A program made the translations under genes and the position numbers. From Pandoraea anapnoica (GTDB taxonomy: Bacteria; Pseudomonadota; Gammaproteobacteria; Burkholderiales; Burkholderiaceae): a stretch of DNA of 64,000 bases. Position 1 is the first letter of the stretch; every line of letters starts with the position of its first letter. Of the stretch, positions 38,743 to 47,006 are shown piece by piece. The stretch covers positions 216,995-280,994 of the forward strand of contig NZ_CABPSP010000006.1 in the NCBI RefSeq assembly GCF_902459765.1, in the 5' to 3' direction. Below the pieces are notes generated by a model. That model did no database searches and had not been told where the DNA came from. It saw only the letters and a list, made by a program, of their open reading frames with translations.

Positions 38743-40269
38743 TTAGCGTTTCGTCCGTCCAAAAATCTGACGAAACACTTGCCGGAAACCGAAGTAGGCA
38801 ACCGCGTCCTTCATATTGGAGATGAAGCGCTGCCAGGTGCCCATGCGCGGGTCGGTCACATACTCGAACGTGAGCGAAATACGCTCCTCGTTATCGCCGA
38901 GCGGCGTGATCCGGTGATGCAGCTTGTCCCCGTCGAAGAACACCAGCGCGCCCGGCGGATACGCCACAGCGCCGTCGACTTGCGTCACGCCGGGGTTGCG
39001 CGTGTGCAGCCGGTATTCGAGCTTGCAGCTCGATTGGTCCACCACGCCGAGCAGCAGCGTGTAGCGGCGACCCTTGTAGTACGACGTGTCATAGTGCCAG
39101 CCGATGTGGTCACCCGGACGCGTGTAGTAATACAGCGCATACGCGTGCGGATCTTCCTGAGGCGACGGCAGGAGCTTCTCGCCTGCCAGACGTTCAAGGA
39201 ACCCGATCAGGGCAGGCGAGCGGTACAGCTCGGCCACGAACGGAGCCAGCTCGTCGAGCGTATGACGGCTCACGCTGCCGCCCTGCTTGTGGCCGGGCAG
39301 ATAGTTGCGGTTCACGTTCGGCGTGACGGCGCGCGCGGAGGCGATCAGTTGTTCGGTGACCGACTGCGGCAGGAACTTCTCCATATAGACGAAGGCGTCC
39401 TGCGACTTGAACTCACGCGTGACGCCGTCGAAGTCCACGGCGTCGAGGGCGCGTTCGATCTCGGCGTCTGCGGCAAACGCGGCGGGCGCCATCGGGGCGA
39501 TCGGTGCGGCGGCCTGACTCGTCTCAGTCGTCTCAGCGTCAGCCTTCACCGGCAGCGGACGGCGCATCACGCGCACGTAATCGGCAACGACCAGCAGTGC
39601 GAAGAGCGGCGCGCCGATGGCGGCGGCGATCAGGAAACCGCGCGTGCCGTCGAACAGTGTGACGAGCGGCATCAGATACAGTACATCTTCCGTTTCGAAG
39701 CCGCCCACAGAGGCTTGCTGAGTCCCGGCCTTGCCCACACGCTCCTCAATGCGCATGCGCAGGAAGAAGATCAGGGCGACGGCGAAGCCGGCGATCCAGC
39801 CAAGCGCCGAGGCCGACAGCGGGACGGGCAGCGGGAAGTGACCGGGAGCCATCGCATCGACACCCATGCCGATGCCGCCAAACAACAGCACCGTGACGAA
39901 AGCGTCCGACGCGAGGTCGTAAAAGTGACCGATCCGGCTCGTCTTGCCGCTGATACGGGCAAGCTCGCCATCGGTGTGGTCGATGAAGTTCGAGAGCACA
40001 AGCAGCAGCGCGCCGAGATTGGCCATCGCATAGCCGCCCTTGGCGAATGCCCAGGCGCAAGCAAGCCCCACGATCAGACGAACGGTCGTGAGGTGATTCG
40101 GTGTCACCGCTGTACTCGCGAGCGGCGTGACCAGCCAGCGCGCGAGGCGGGCGTCGTATTGACGCGGGCGCGGCGGCACGGGACGTGCGGTTTTGCTTGT
40201 GGTCGGCGCAGCAGCAGGCGCCGAAATGATTTTCGGTATCGTTTCCATGAGGGGGGAATATATACCCAT
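38743..40269 (-). CDS. CDP-alcohol phosphatidyltransferase fused to a 2-oxoglutarate/Fe(II) oxygenase
   Basis: A 508-residue fusion. Residues about 40-240 form a six-helix CDP-alcohol phosphotransferase with the complete catalytic motif: D97, D100-G101, A104-R105, G114, D118, D122. After a Pro/Ala linker (about 240-275) comes a prolyl-4-hydroxylase-like double-stranded beta-helix (about 290-490) with iron ligands His392, Asp394 and His452 and 2-oxoglutarate Arg463. Inferred roles: transfer of phosphono-ethanolamine from CMP-AEP to a lipid alcohol, and hydroxylation of the head group or lipid. First gene of the operon. Start could be ATG 40269 or 40248; neither has a good Shine-Dalgarno. Confidence 0.9.
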   Translation of the reverse strand: MGIYSPLMETIPKIISAPAAAPTTSKTARPVPPRPRQYDARLARWLVTPLASTAVTPNHLTTVRLIVGLACAWAFAKGGYAMANLGALLLVLSNFIDHTDGELARISGKTSRIGHFYDLASDAFVTVLLFGGIGMGVDAMAPGHFPLPVPLSASALGWIAGFAVALIFFLRMRIEERVGKAGTQQASVGGFETEDVLYLMPLVTLFDGTRGFLIAAAIGAPLFALLVVADYVRVMRRPLPVKADAETTETSQAAAPIAPMAPAAFAADAEIERALDAVDFDGVTREFKSQDAFVYMEKFLPQSVTEQLIASARAVTPNVNRNYLPGHKQGGSVSRHTLDELAPFVAELYRSPALIGFLERLAGEKLLPSPQEDPHAYALYYYTRPGDHIGWHYDTSYYKGRRYTLLLGVVDQSSCKLEYRLHTRNPGVTQVDGAVAYPPGALVFFDGDKLHHRITPLGDNEERISLTFEYVTDPRMGTWQRFISNMKDAVAYFGFRQVFRQIFGRTKR

Positions 40270-40638
40270 AAAGCGGTAATGTGCAGTGCACTTAAAACAC
40301 CTGTACTTACCGCGACAACCTTGGCGATTCAGGGCATTGACGCGCGATAAACCTTGCGCTGCACTGCGGGCTGAGTGTTCCGAAGGGTCTGCAAATACCC
40401 CTAATTACTACGTTAGGCGATAGGCGTTCCGAGTTCGCGATTATATTCCGCAATACTCTATTTCGCTTTAGAGCCATCCGGCGTCCTTTTGACGCACCGA
40501 GTTGTGCCGGATAGACATAATCCCGGCCGTTTTGCCGTAAAAAACGACTTTTGGTCGGTATAGCGGCATTCAGGCGATGCGCGGATAATGGCGATCCCGT
40601 CGCTTTTTTTGCGGTGTCTTCCGACCGCACTTCTCCCA
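40270..40638. promoter_or_regulatory. Divergent intergenic region, phosphonate operon versus SDR
   Basis: About 370 relatively AT-rich bases hold the promoter of the nine-kilobase phosphonate-dxs operon on the minus strand. ATCCGGC (40476-40482) and GCCGGAT (40506-40512), with an inner GCGTC/GACGC pair, can form a structured leader on the SDR side. No ORF or known riboswitch is recognised. Confidence 0.4.
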
Positions 40639-41394
40639 ATGTCCCAAACGATTGCCATTCTTACCGGTGCTTCCCGTGGTCTTGGCGCGTCGCTCGCGCG
40701 CGGTTTGCTCGCGCCCGGCACCCAACTTGTGACGCTGGCACGTCGCACGGACGACGAACTCGCCGCGCTGGCCAGTGAAAAGGGCGCCAAGCTCGAACAG
40801 ATCGCCATTGACCTCGCCGACACCGCTGCTACCGCCCGGACGGCCGAGCGCATCTTCGCCTCCCTGCCGTGCGACGCCGCCCGGTACCTGCTAATTAACA
40901 ACGCCGGTACGGTGCACCCGGTGGCCAACTCGGCGGCACTCAACGATCCGGCGGCCATCGGCGCGGCGTTCGCGCTGAACGTGACGTCGGTCATGTTGCT
41001 GACGTCGCGCTTTCTCGCCGCCACGCAAGGGCTGACGGCCAAGCGCCAGATCGTGAACATCTCGTCGGGCGCTGGCCGCAACCCGAATGCCGGTTGGGCC
41101 GTCTACTGTTCGACGAAGGCGGCGCTGGATATGTATACGCGCGTGGTCAACGCCGAGCATCGCGAGCATGGCGTCCAGGCGATTTCGCTGGCGCCGGGCG
41201 TGGTCGACACCGGTATGCAGGAGACAATCCGCAGCAGCAGCGTCGAAAGCTTCCCGGCGTTGGCACGTTTTCAGGATCTCAAGGCGAGCGGCAAGCTGTC
41301 GTCGCCGGAAGACGTCGCCCGTCGCATTCTGACGCTGACCGAGCGCGACGACTTCGGTCAGACCGAAATCGACGACATCCGCAACTACGCGTAA
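40639..41394 (+). CDS. Short-chain dehydrogenase/reductase
   Basis: A 251-residue classical SDR, sepiapterin-reductase-like. The cofactor motif TGASRGLGASLARGL favours NADP(H); LINNAGT, the catalytic NISSG, YCSTK and LAPGVVDTGMQ follow. ATG 40639 places the Rossmann motif at its usual distance from the N-terminus, although no strong ribosome site precedes it. It diverges from the phosphonate operon; any role there is unproven. Confidence 0.88.
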   Translation: MSQTIAILTGASRGLGASLARGLLAPGTQLVTLARRTDDELAALASEKGAKLEQIAIDLADTAATARTAERIFASLPCDAARYLLINNAGTVHPVANSAALNDPAAIGAAFALNVTSVMLLTSRFLAATQGLTAKRQIVNISSGAGRNPNAGWAVYCSTKAALDMYTRVVNAEHREHGVQAISLAPGVVDTGMQETIRSSSVESFPALARFQDLKASGKLSSPEDVARRILTLTERDDFGQTEIDDIRNYA

Positions 41395-41398
41395 AAGA

Positions 41399-41433
41399 AC
41401 ACCGGTCAGCGATTCGGCTGACCGGTGTCGTTT
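41399..41433 (+). terminator. Probable terminator after the SDR gene
   Basis: ACACCGGTCAGC / GCTGACCGGTGT forms a perfect 12-bp stem with a six-base loop, starting five bases after the stop codon. The following T run is short (CGTTTC), so efficiency is uncertain. Confidence 0.6.
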
Positions 41434-41480
41434 CAGCGCAGTACGGGTTGACCTAGCGTAATGGGAGTTCTGAGAGTTCA

Positions 41481-41507
41481 GCGCATGACGCGCATGACGC
41501 GCATGAC
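41481..41507. repeat. 9-bp tandem repeat, three copies
   Basis: GCGCATGAC is repeated three times in tandem, just downstream of the stop codon of the minus-strand hypothetical gene. A simple-sequence repeat that could vary in copy number. Confidence 0.7.
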
Positions 41508-41526
41508 GCATTACGCCGGGGACAGC

Positions 41527-41874
41527 CTATTGCTCCGTGCTGGTGACGAAGACGCTGCCGTTGCGCTCCGGCGCATAGAGAATCAGCGTGGGCGCGTGAA
41601 TGTCGAAGGCGCGTTCGCAGGCTTCGTTGAACGAATCGAACTGCACGGCCCACGCGCCATTGCGCACATAGCAGTGCGTGATGGTGTCGGTGCGTCGGTC
41701 GAACTCCTGCCCGAGAAACACGCCCTGTGTGTAGCACCAGACGACGAACCCGTGAAAGTCCGCCTGTTCCGGCGCGCGAAAGACACGCCAGCGGGCGTCG
41801 TCCCGTCCGGCCTGACGCGCCGTCGCGCCCGCCGCCCAACGTTCGAAACCGTCGTGTCGTTTGCGTTGCTCCAT
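41527..41874 (-). CDS. Small soluble protein of unknown function
   Basis: A 115-residue product with a basic N-terminus and a mixed alpha/beta body containing FHGFVVWCYTQGVF, ITHCYVRNGAWAVQFDSFNEA and a final strand LILYAPERNGSVFVT. The ATG follows GGGGG about nine bases upstream. No signal peptide, membrane segment or known family is recognised. Its own reading frame is supported better than a shifted overlapping ORF ending near 41583. Confidence 0.6.
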   Translation of the reverse strand: MEQRKRHDGFERWAAGATARQAGRDDARWRVFRAPEQADFHGFVVWCYTQGVFLGQEFDRRTDTITHCYVRNGAWAVQFDSFNEACERAFDIHAPTLILYAPERNGSVFVTSTEQ

Positions 41875-42065
41875 GTCGTCGTACCCCCTATGGGTGAACC
41901 GCCCTCCGGGTGCCGAAATTCGACATCCCCGGGCGCGTTTTCATAGTCGGAATTTGTTCCTGGCATTTCTATCAGGCAATTCCGAAAGAAGGCAGGGAAT
42001 TTCTCCAAAGGGACGAACGGGACTCCGCAGCTAACGTTGGGTGGGGGCGCGCAACCGGCGTGATC

Positions 42066-42905
42066 TCAGTCGTCCAGATTTTCGTGGACGGCCGCGTCGC
42101 CGCGCCGCCAGTAGGCCGCGGCCTTCACCCATTTCGGATTGAGTCCGCGCGCTTCGACCAGATGACGGCGTACTGCTTTCGCGACGCCTGCTTCGGCCGC
42201 CACCCACACATGCAGATCGCCCGCGGGCAGGCTGGCGACCTCAAGGGCGTCGATCAATGCGGTGCTCTGACCGGCAGGGGCGCCCTCGCGATAGATCCAT
42301 TCCACGACCACGTCAGCTTCGCTCGTGAAGCGCAGGCGGTCGGCCGGGCTGTCGATTTCCGCGAAGACGAAGACCATTGCGCCAGCAGGCAACTCGGCCA
42401 GACGCCGCGAAATCGCGGGCAGCGCCGTGTCGTCGCCAATCAGCACGTAACCGTCGAAGTTCATCGGAATGACGAACGAGCCACGCGGGCCGCCGACACC
42501 GAGCTTGTCACCCGGTTTGGCCGAGCGTGCCCATTGCGTCGCCGGGCCCGATTCGTGCATCGCGAAATCGATCACGAGCGTTTTCGACACAGCGTCGTAC
42601 TGACGCGGCGTGTAATCGCGCATGAGACGCGGCGCGTCGCCCGGCGCGGGCTTCGCCATGCCTTCGGGGCCGATCTGCGGCACGGCCAGTTCGCCGGTTT
42701 CCGGGGTCGGGAAGAACAGTTTGACGTGATCGTCGAAGCCGGGGCTATTGAAGCCTTCCAGATCGTCGCCACCGAGCGTCACGCGCAACATGTGCGGCGT
42801 GAGTGCTTCGACGCTGCGCACTTCCAGCAGACGGAATCGGAGTTCATGACGCACGCGCTGCGGCGTGCGATCAAGGGTGACGTTCGGTGCAGCGTTGTCT
42901 TGCAT
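42066..42905 (-). CDS. Siderophore-interacting protein / ferric-chelate reductase (YqjH-like)
   Basis: A 279-residue SIP-family flavoprotein of the ferredoxin-reductase fold. The FAD-binding stretch LMRDYTPRQYD, the segment WARSAKPGDKLGVGGPRGSF and the C-terminal WVAAEAGVAKAVRRHLVEARGL are diagnostic. Such enzymes take electrons from NAD(P)H to release iron from ferric siderophores in the cytoplasm. It overlaps the PadR-type regulator gene by one base, the arrangement known for E. coli yqjH-yqjI partners, where the regulator represses the reductase. Confidence 0.92.
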   Translation of the reverse strand: MQDNAAPNVTLDRTPQRVRHELRFRLLEVRSVEALTPHMLRVTLGGDDLEGFNSPGFDDHVKLFFPTPETGELAVPQIGPEGMAKPAPGDAPRLMRDYTPRQYDAVSKTLVIDFAMHESGPATQWARSAKPGDKLGVGGPRGSFVIPMNFDGYVLIGDDTALPAISRRLAELPAGAMVFVFAEIDSPADRLRFTSEADVVVEWIYREGAPAGQSTALIDALEVASLPAGDLHVWVAAEAGVAKAVRRHLVEARGLNPKWVKAAAYWRRGDAAVHENLDD

Positions 42906-43549
42906 CAGAGTCGCTCCAGTTGTTGTGCTGCCGCGTCGAGAATCGCGGCAAACGCGTTGGCCTGCTCGGTCGTGAGCGGCTCGGCACCCAGACGCAAATG
43001 CACGGCATATTTGAAGTTGTGCAGCGCGCGCATGACTTGCGGAGGCATGTCCTCCGAGCGCTCGCGACGGGTGGCCAGCCGTGCCAGCAGTTCGGTGACG
43101 GAGTCCTCGTTCTCGGCCAGATATTCCCGGCCGGTGTCGGTGATCTCATACGACTTGCGCTGACTGTCGCCGGTGTTTTCCTGCACCCGGATGTAGCCCA
43201 TTTCTTCAAGCAGTGTGAGCGTCGGGTAGACCACACCGGCGCTGGGGCTGTAGGTGCCGTTCACGCTTTCTTCAATGGCTTTGATCAGCTCGTAGCCGTG
43301 ACGCGGTTGCTGCGAAATCAGGTGTAGCAGCACGAGACGCAGACCACCGTGGCTGAAGAGACGGCCGCCCCCACGTCCGCCACGACCGCCGCGCTCAGAG
43401 CGCTCGCCTCGGCCTTCGCCCTCGCGTGCGCCAAATCCGTCACCACCGCCGCGCCGTCCATGACGTGCACCGCGTCGTTCGTCGCCAAAATCCATTCTGT
43501 CCAGGTCCATAGGGCCTCGGCCCATGAAATCGCCACGTGATCCACGCAT
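42905..43549 (-). CDS. PadR-family regulator, YqjI-like, with an Arg/Gly-rich N-terminal extension
   Basis: A 214-residue regulator. Residues 1-63 are an Arg/Gly/Asp-rich extension; from about 64 the PadR winged helix begins (LFSHGGLRLVLLHLI, HGYELIKAIEE, SPSAGVVYPTLTLLEEMGYI) and a C-terminal dimer helix ends the protein. The body matches E. coli YqjI, but YqjI has a His/Cys-rich nickel-binding extension, while this one has no Cys and only one His before the conserved FSHG. GGAG lies seven bases before the ATG. It probably represses itself and the reductase gene. Confidence 0.9.
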   Translation of the reverse strand: MRGSRGDFMGRGPMDLDRMDFGDERRGARHGRRGGGDGFGAREGEGRGERSERGGRGGRGGGRLFSHGGLRLVLLHLISQQPRHGYELIKAIEESVNGTYSPSAGVVYPTLTLLEEMGYIRVQENTGDSQRKSYEITDTGREYLAENEDSVTELLARLATRRERSEDMPPQVMRALHNFKYAVHLRLGAEPLTTEQANAFAAILDAAAQQLERL

Positions 43550-43582
43550 GATGCGACTCCTTATCGATGTATTTAAGACGTG

Positions 43583-43599
43583 TTTAAGATATATCTAAA
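43583..43599 (-). promoter_or_regulatory. Probable PadR/YqjI-type operator
   Basis: The AT-rich near-palindrome TTTAAGATATATCTAAA, with the perfect core AGATATATCT (43587-43596), lies about 35-50 bases upstream of the regulator start. PadR-type repressors commonly bind short AT-rich palindromes in their own promoters. Assignment is by position and symmetry. Confidence 0.55.
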
Positions 43600-43837
43600 T
43601 TGCATCGAAAGCAAAATTATTTTTGCGGCGATGTGCCGGAGAATGCGCGAAAGCCACGTGGGATAAGGATTCAGGTGGGTTTTCGTCCGTGCGTTGCACA
43701 GCGGCACTGTCCGAAAACTATATCGAAATACCTATTTCGATAGTGGGGCGGGCGGCGCAGGCCCATCGCCCTTCGCCGGGGGATGTCCCGGACGATGGGC
43801 GATGAAAGCGGAGGCCGTGGAGTACGCGAGGGGAGAC

Positions 43838-44779
43838 TTACTGCAAAGACGGCAGATCTGTCTGAAGCCACTTCCGATAGAGCTTGTTCAGTTCGCCGTT
43901 GGCGGTATTGCGCGTGACGAAGTCGTTGACGCTGGTGAGCAGTTCCGGCTGATTCGGACGCAGTGCGATGCCCATCGCCTGTTGCAGCAAATTGAACTTC
44001 GGCTCGAACTGATCCGGCGCACGCGTATTGATGACGTTCGCGACCGTCACCGAGCAACCGATGGCATCGACCTGACCGGAGAGCAGCGCTTGCATGGCCG
44101 CGGCGTCATCGTCGAAGCGGCGGATTTCGGTGCCCGGCGGCGCTGTCTTCGTGACGGCTGTGTCTTGCGTACTCGCGCGCGCCACGCTCACACGCAGCCC
44201 TTTCAGATCGGCGGCGGACTTGATCGACGTGCCTTTCTTGCCGAGCAGCAGGATCGTCGCGGCTGCGTAGGGTTTCGAGAACTGCACCTGTTTGGCGCGC
44301 TCGGGCGTGATCGCGAGCGATGCGACGAGCACGTCCACTTTTCCCGAGAGCAAATACGGAATCCGGTTTGGCCCTGTCACTGGCACGATGTTCAGCTTCA
44401 CGCCGAGATCGTGCGCGAGCAACTTGGCGACGTCCGCGTCGTAGCCATCGGGCTGCGCCTGCGCGTTGGTCGTGCCATACGGCGGAAAGTCGATCAGCAT
44501 GCCGACGTTGATCGTGCCCTTCTTCTTGATGTCGGCCACGGTTTGCGCGTGCGCGGGTGTCACGAAAAACGAAGCGGTGCCCGTGAGCAGACTGCCGAGT
44601 GTGCCGCCCAGCGAGCCGACAAAACCGGCAGGCATTGCAGCAACGCCCAGTGTGGTGAGGAAATTACGGCGCGACTTAACGTTGGGAGCGTCGAGAGAAT
44701 TCGGGGGATCGGCCGGATGAGATGAACGCGATAGCGATGGCCGGGGACTTGCCGGGTGACGCGAAAACTTGCGGGTCAT
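43838..44779 (-). CDS. ABC transporter amino-acid-binding protein with Tat signal
   Basis: A 313-residue family 3 periplasmic binding protein. The long N-region carries a twin-arginine motif, KSRRNFLTTLG, before the hydrophobic stretch and cleavage near PAHAQ. The mature part has IDFPPYGTTNAQAQPDGYDADVAK split over lobe 1, and GADLKGL-like, RVSVARASTQDTAV and MQALLSGQVDAIG in lobe 2. AGGAG lies eight bases before ATG 44779. No permease or ATPase gene is adjacent. The hairpin GCCCATCG...CGATGGGC at 43761-43800, downstream of its stop, lacks a T run. Confidence 0.88.
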   Translation of the reverse strand: MTRKFSRHPASPRPSLSRSSHPADPPNSLDAPNVKSRRNFLTTLGVAAMPAGFVGSLGGTLGSLLTGTASFFVTPAHAQTVADIKKKGTINVGMLIDFPPYGTTNAQAQPDGYDADVAKLLAHDLGVKLNIVPVTGPNRIPYLLSGKVDVLVASLAITPERAKQVQFSKPYAAATILLLGKKGTSIKSAADLKGLRVSVARASTQDTAVTKTAPPGTEIRRFDDDAAAMQALLSGQVDAIGCSVTVANVINTRAPDQFEPKFNLLQQAMGIALRPNQPELLTSVNDFVTRNTANGELNKLYRKWLQTDLPSLQ

Positions 44780-45026
44780 GAACGGATCTCCTGAGTTCGC
44801 GAGGACGTCGTCGGCGAGCGAGGGGGACGTGCGTTGCCGTGTCTTGTCGCGACGCGTCGTGTCCCGAGCGATGTTAGCGGTCGGTTCCGGATGCGTCCAC
44901 TCAGCAAAAACCCCAGAGAAAACCCTTCCTGCAAGAGGGCCGATGCATGCCGCGCGCATTGTTGAGGACGACGAAGTCAGTCGTCGGGGTGCAGTGAATG
45001 TCCGACGAACGTCCGACGTCAGGGCG

Positions 45027-45056
45027 AAAAAAAACGGTGCCGAAGTGTCGGCACCG
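45027..45056 (-). terminator. Intrinsic terminator of the HU-like gene
   Basis: On the minus strand CGGTGCCGA / TCGGCACCG (9-bp stem, 4-base loop) is followed by eight T. It lies about 70 bases after the stop codon of the HU-like gene. Confidence 0.85.
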
Positions 45057-45127
45057 TCTTCCGGGACTACTGTCAGATCCTGTCGATTCGCGCCGCCGTG
45101 AGGCTCACGACAACGCGATGGCAAGAC

Positions 45128-45583
45128 TTACTGAGCGGCGTCCTTGACCTTCTTCAGCGGGCGAACCTTCACGCGCACCGAAGCCGGCTTTGCCGGGAAC
45201 CAACGCTCTTCACCCGTGAACGGGTCCTTGCCGAAACGCTTCGCCTTGGCAGCGATTTGTTGCGACGTGACCTTGAACAGGCCGTGCAGCGTGAATTCGC
45301 CTGCGCCCTTCTTGTGCAGGGCGCTGACGATCGTGGTTTCGAGAGCGGCGAGCACAGCCTTGACGTCCTTGACGGCGACAGCCGAGGTTTCGGCGATGTG
45401 TGCTGCGAGCTGGGTCTTGTTGAGTGCTTCCTTGATCGGCGAAACCTTAGCGGCTGCCTTCGGAGCAGCCTTCGGGGCTGCCTTCGGTGCTGCTGCCTTT
45501 TTCGCTGCCGGAGCCTTCTTTGCTACCGGAGCCTTCTTCGCCGCAGGGGCCTTCTTTGCTGCTGCTTTCTTTGCCGTTGCCAT
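45128..45583 (-). CDS. HU-family DNA-binding protein with Lys/Ala/Pro tail
   Basis: A 151-residue nucleoid protein. Residues 4-46 are repeats of the AKKAP/PKAA kind, similar to histone H1 tails; residues 50-140 are an HU/IHF domain (NKTQLAAHIAETS, GEFTLHGLFKVTSQ, the arm region RFGKDPFTGEE, then VRVKVRPLKKVK). Such extended HU-like proteins are known in Burkholderiales and Bordetella. ATG 45583 was chosen because the open frame upstream has no family resemblance. It is monocistronic, with its own terminator. Confidence 0.9.
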   Translation of the reverse strand: MATAKKAAAKKAPAAKKAPVAKKAPAAKKAAAPKAAPKAAPKAAAKVSPIKEALNKTQLAAHIAETSAVAVKDVKAVLAALETTIVSALHKKGAGEFTLHGLFKVTSQQIAAKAKRFGKDPFTGEERWFPAKPASVRVKVRPLKKVKDAAQ

Positions 45584-45929
45584 ATCGATCCAATCGATGA
45601 GAATAAGAAAGTGCCGTCGGAGAACGGCCACCCGAATGATACGTCTTGCTGCGCCGACGATTCTACCTAAGAAATCGCTTTGTGCGAGTAGTGCGCGCAT
45701 TATGTTGCGCGCTTGCCGCACAAGGCTGAGCGGCGAAAATCGCGACATTTCGATTCGCTGCTTTCACGTGCCGGGAATTTCTTCTCGCGACGGCGAATCG
45801 GTTGTCCGGTTTTTACCCGTCTTTCAGCGCATTTTTCGACGCGAATTTTTACGCGATTTTTGCGCGGCGTCTGCCGGATGATCCGATGCAAACGCCGCTT
45901 CGCGCGAAGGCTCAATCGTCCCGAAACCC
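45584..45929. other. Intergenic region upstream of the HU-like gene
   Basis: About 350 bases separate the HU-like start from the stop of the next minus-strand gene. They include AT-rich stretches around 45840-45870 and a palindrome CTTCGCGCGAAG at 45898-45909. The HU promoter is expected here; no ORF with a ribosome site is seen. Confidence 0.4.
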
Positions 45930-47006
45930 TCAGAAACGCTGCATTTCGCAGGTTTCGCAGCGTCCGTCGTCGTTGCACCAGGCGTCGGTGAGTGTGGTGC
46001 CGTCGGGGCCGAAAGTGATGTCGTGCTTCGCACCATAACTGCCCGCGAGTTGCAAACGATCGCCTGCGAGCGTGCCCTGCACGGTAGTGTGAACATTGGG
46101 TTCGACGTCGTCGACGCTGCCCGTCACTTGTGAACCGTTAAGTGCGAGCGCCATCAGACGCGTCATCGGCTTGCCGAAAAGTCCCCACCACGGCGGTGCG
46201 TTCGTGCACAGACCGCGCCAGCGTCCCGACGGATTTACCAGGCGCAACGGCGTCGGTGCGCTGGTCTGCACGGCAACGGTGCCCGGAGGAATCGGTGGCG
46301 TCACGAGCGTCGTACCTGCAGGTGCCGGTGCGTTGATGGCCGCCACATCGCGGGCGACTTCCGGAGATTCGAGCGTGCCTGCAGCGTTGACGGCGGTCAG
46401 CCCTGCTGTGTCGCCGATGGTGCTGGGCAGCGGCGTGTCCTGCGGTGCCGTCGCCGCGATGTTCGCGTTTTGCGCGGCGGTCGCAGGCGGCGCATAGGTG
46501 CTTACTCCCGGTGCAGCGGGGGCCGAAGTCGCCGGGGCGGCCGGTGCGGGCGCAACGCTGAAGGTGCCCGATGCGCCGTCGACGCGAGCCATGTCGGCGC
46601 TCAGACCGTCGTTCGGTACGGGCGCTGCGGCGGCCGCACACACGTGGCAAGACATGTGCGAAAGACTGTTGCGCGTCAGCGGGCGCGTGCCGTACAGACG
46701 CTGACTGCCTTGCGTGCCGTCACGCAGGATCGTGACGTAGGGCGTGTCGTCGAGCTGGTAATCGACCTTGGCGCAGGAGGGCGCGTCCGTCATCAGCGTG
46801 ACGTCAGCGGAAAACACGCCGTTGAGAGCACGCGTCGGAAGGACCGACACCGACGCCGAACAATCGGCGATGATCTGCGCGCAATTACACGCGGCGACCG
46901 GCGCGCGCGAGGTGCCCGCGGTCTGTGCCTGCGCGTGACTGATCGCGCCGAGTGCGCCCGCGACGAGCCAACCCGTCGCCAATCCCAAAAACTTGAAACC
47001 CCGCAT
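45930..47006 (-). CDS. Secreted Cys-containing protein of unknown function
   Basis: A 358-residue exported protein. A signal peptide (1-20, cleavage after SHAQA) leads into an N-terminal domain (25-125) with several Cys (CNCAQIIADC, SCAKVDY, SCHVC). A long Ala/Pro/Thr-rich linker (about 140-270) follows, then a C-terminal domain (about 275-358) with WRGLCTNAPPWWGLFGKP and the ending AWCNDDGRCETCEMQRF. ATG 47006 follows GGGGAA at good spacing. The two Cys-rich ends joined by a disordered linker suggest a cell-surface or periplasm-spanning protein. No family recognised. Confidence 0.75.
   Translation of the reverse strand: MRGFKFLGLATGWLVAGALGAISHAQAQTAGTSRAPVAACNCAQIIADCSASVSVLPTRALNGVFSADVTLMTDAPSCAKVDYQLDDTPYVTILRDGTQGSQRLYGTRPLTRNSLSHMSCHVCAAAAAPVPNDGLSADMARVDGASGTFSVAPAPAAPATSAPAAPGVSTYAPPATAAQNANIAATAPQDTPLPSTIGDTAGLTAVNAAGTLESPEVARDVAAINAPAPAGTTLVTPPIPPGTVAVQTSAPTPLRLVNPSGRWRGLCTNAPPWWGLFGKPMTRLMALALNGSQVTGSVDDVEPNVHTTVQGTLAGDRLQLAGSYGAKHDITFGPDGTTLTDAWCNDDGRCETCEMQRF

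Noticed and set aside
40476-40512. Possible riboswitch in the region before the SDR gene
   Set aside because: Inverted arms exist but no known riboswitch core could be recognised; kept only as a remark on the intergenic region.
41481-41507. CRISPR-like or attachment-site interpretation of the GCGCATGAC repeats
   Set aside because: Three contiguous 9-bp copies without spacers; a simple tandem repeat.
41583-42008. A 141-codon minus-strand frame overlapping the 115-residue hypothetical
   Set aside because: Frame-shifted relative to the better-started ORF; Arg/Thr/Ser-rich shadow product.
43761-43800. Hairpin GCCCATCG...CGATGGGC after the binding-protein gene
   Set aside because: No T run on either strand, so not called as an intrinsic terminator.
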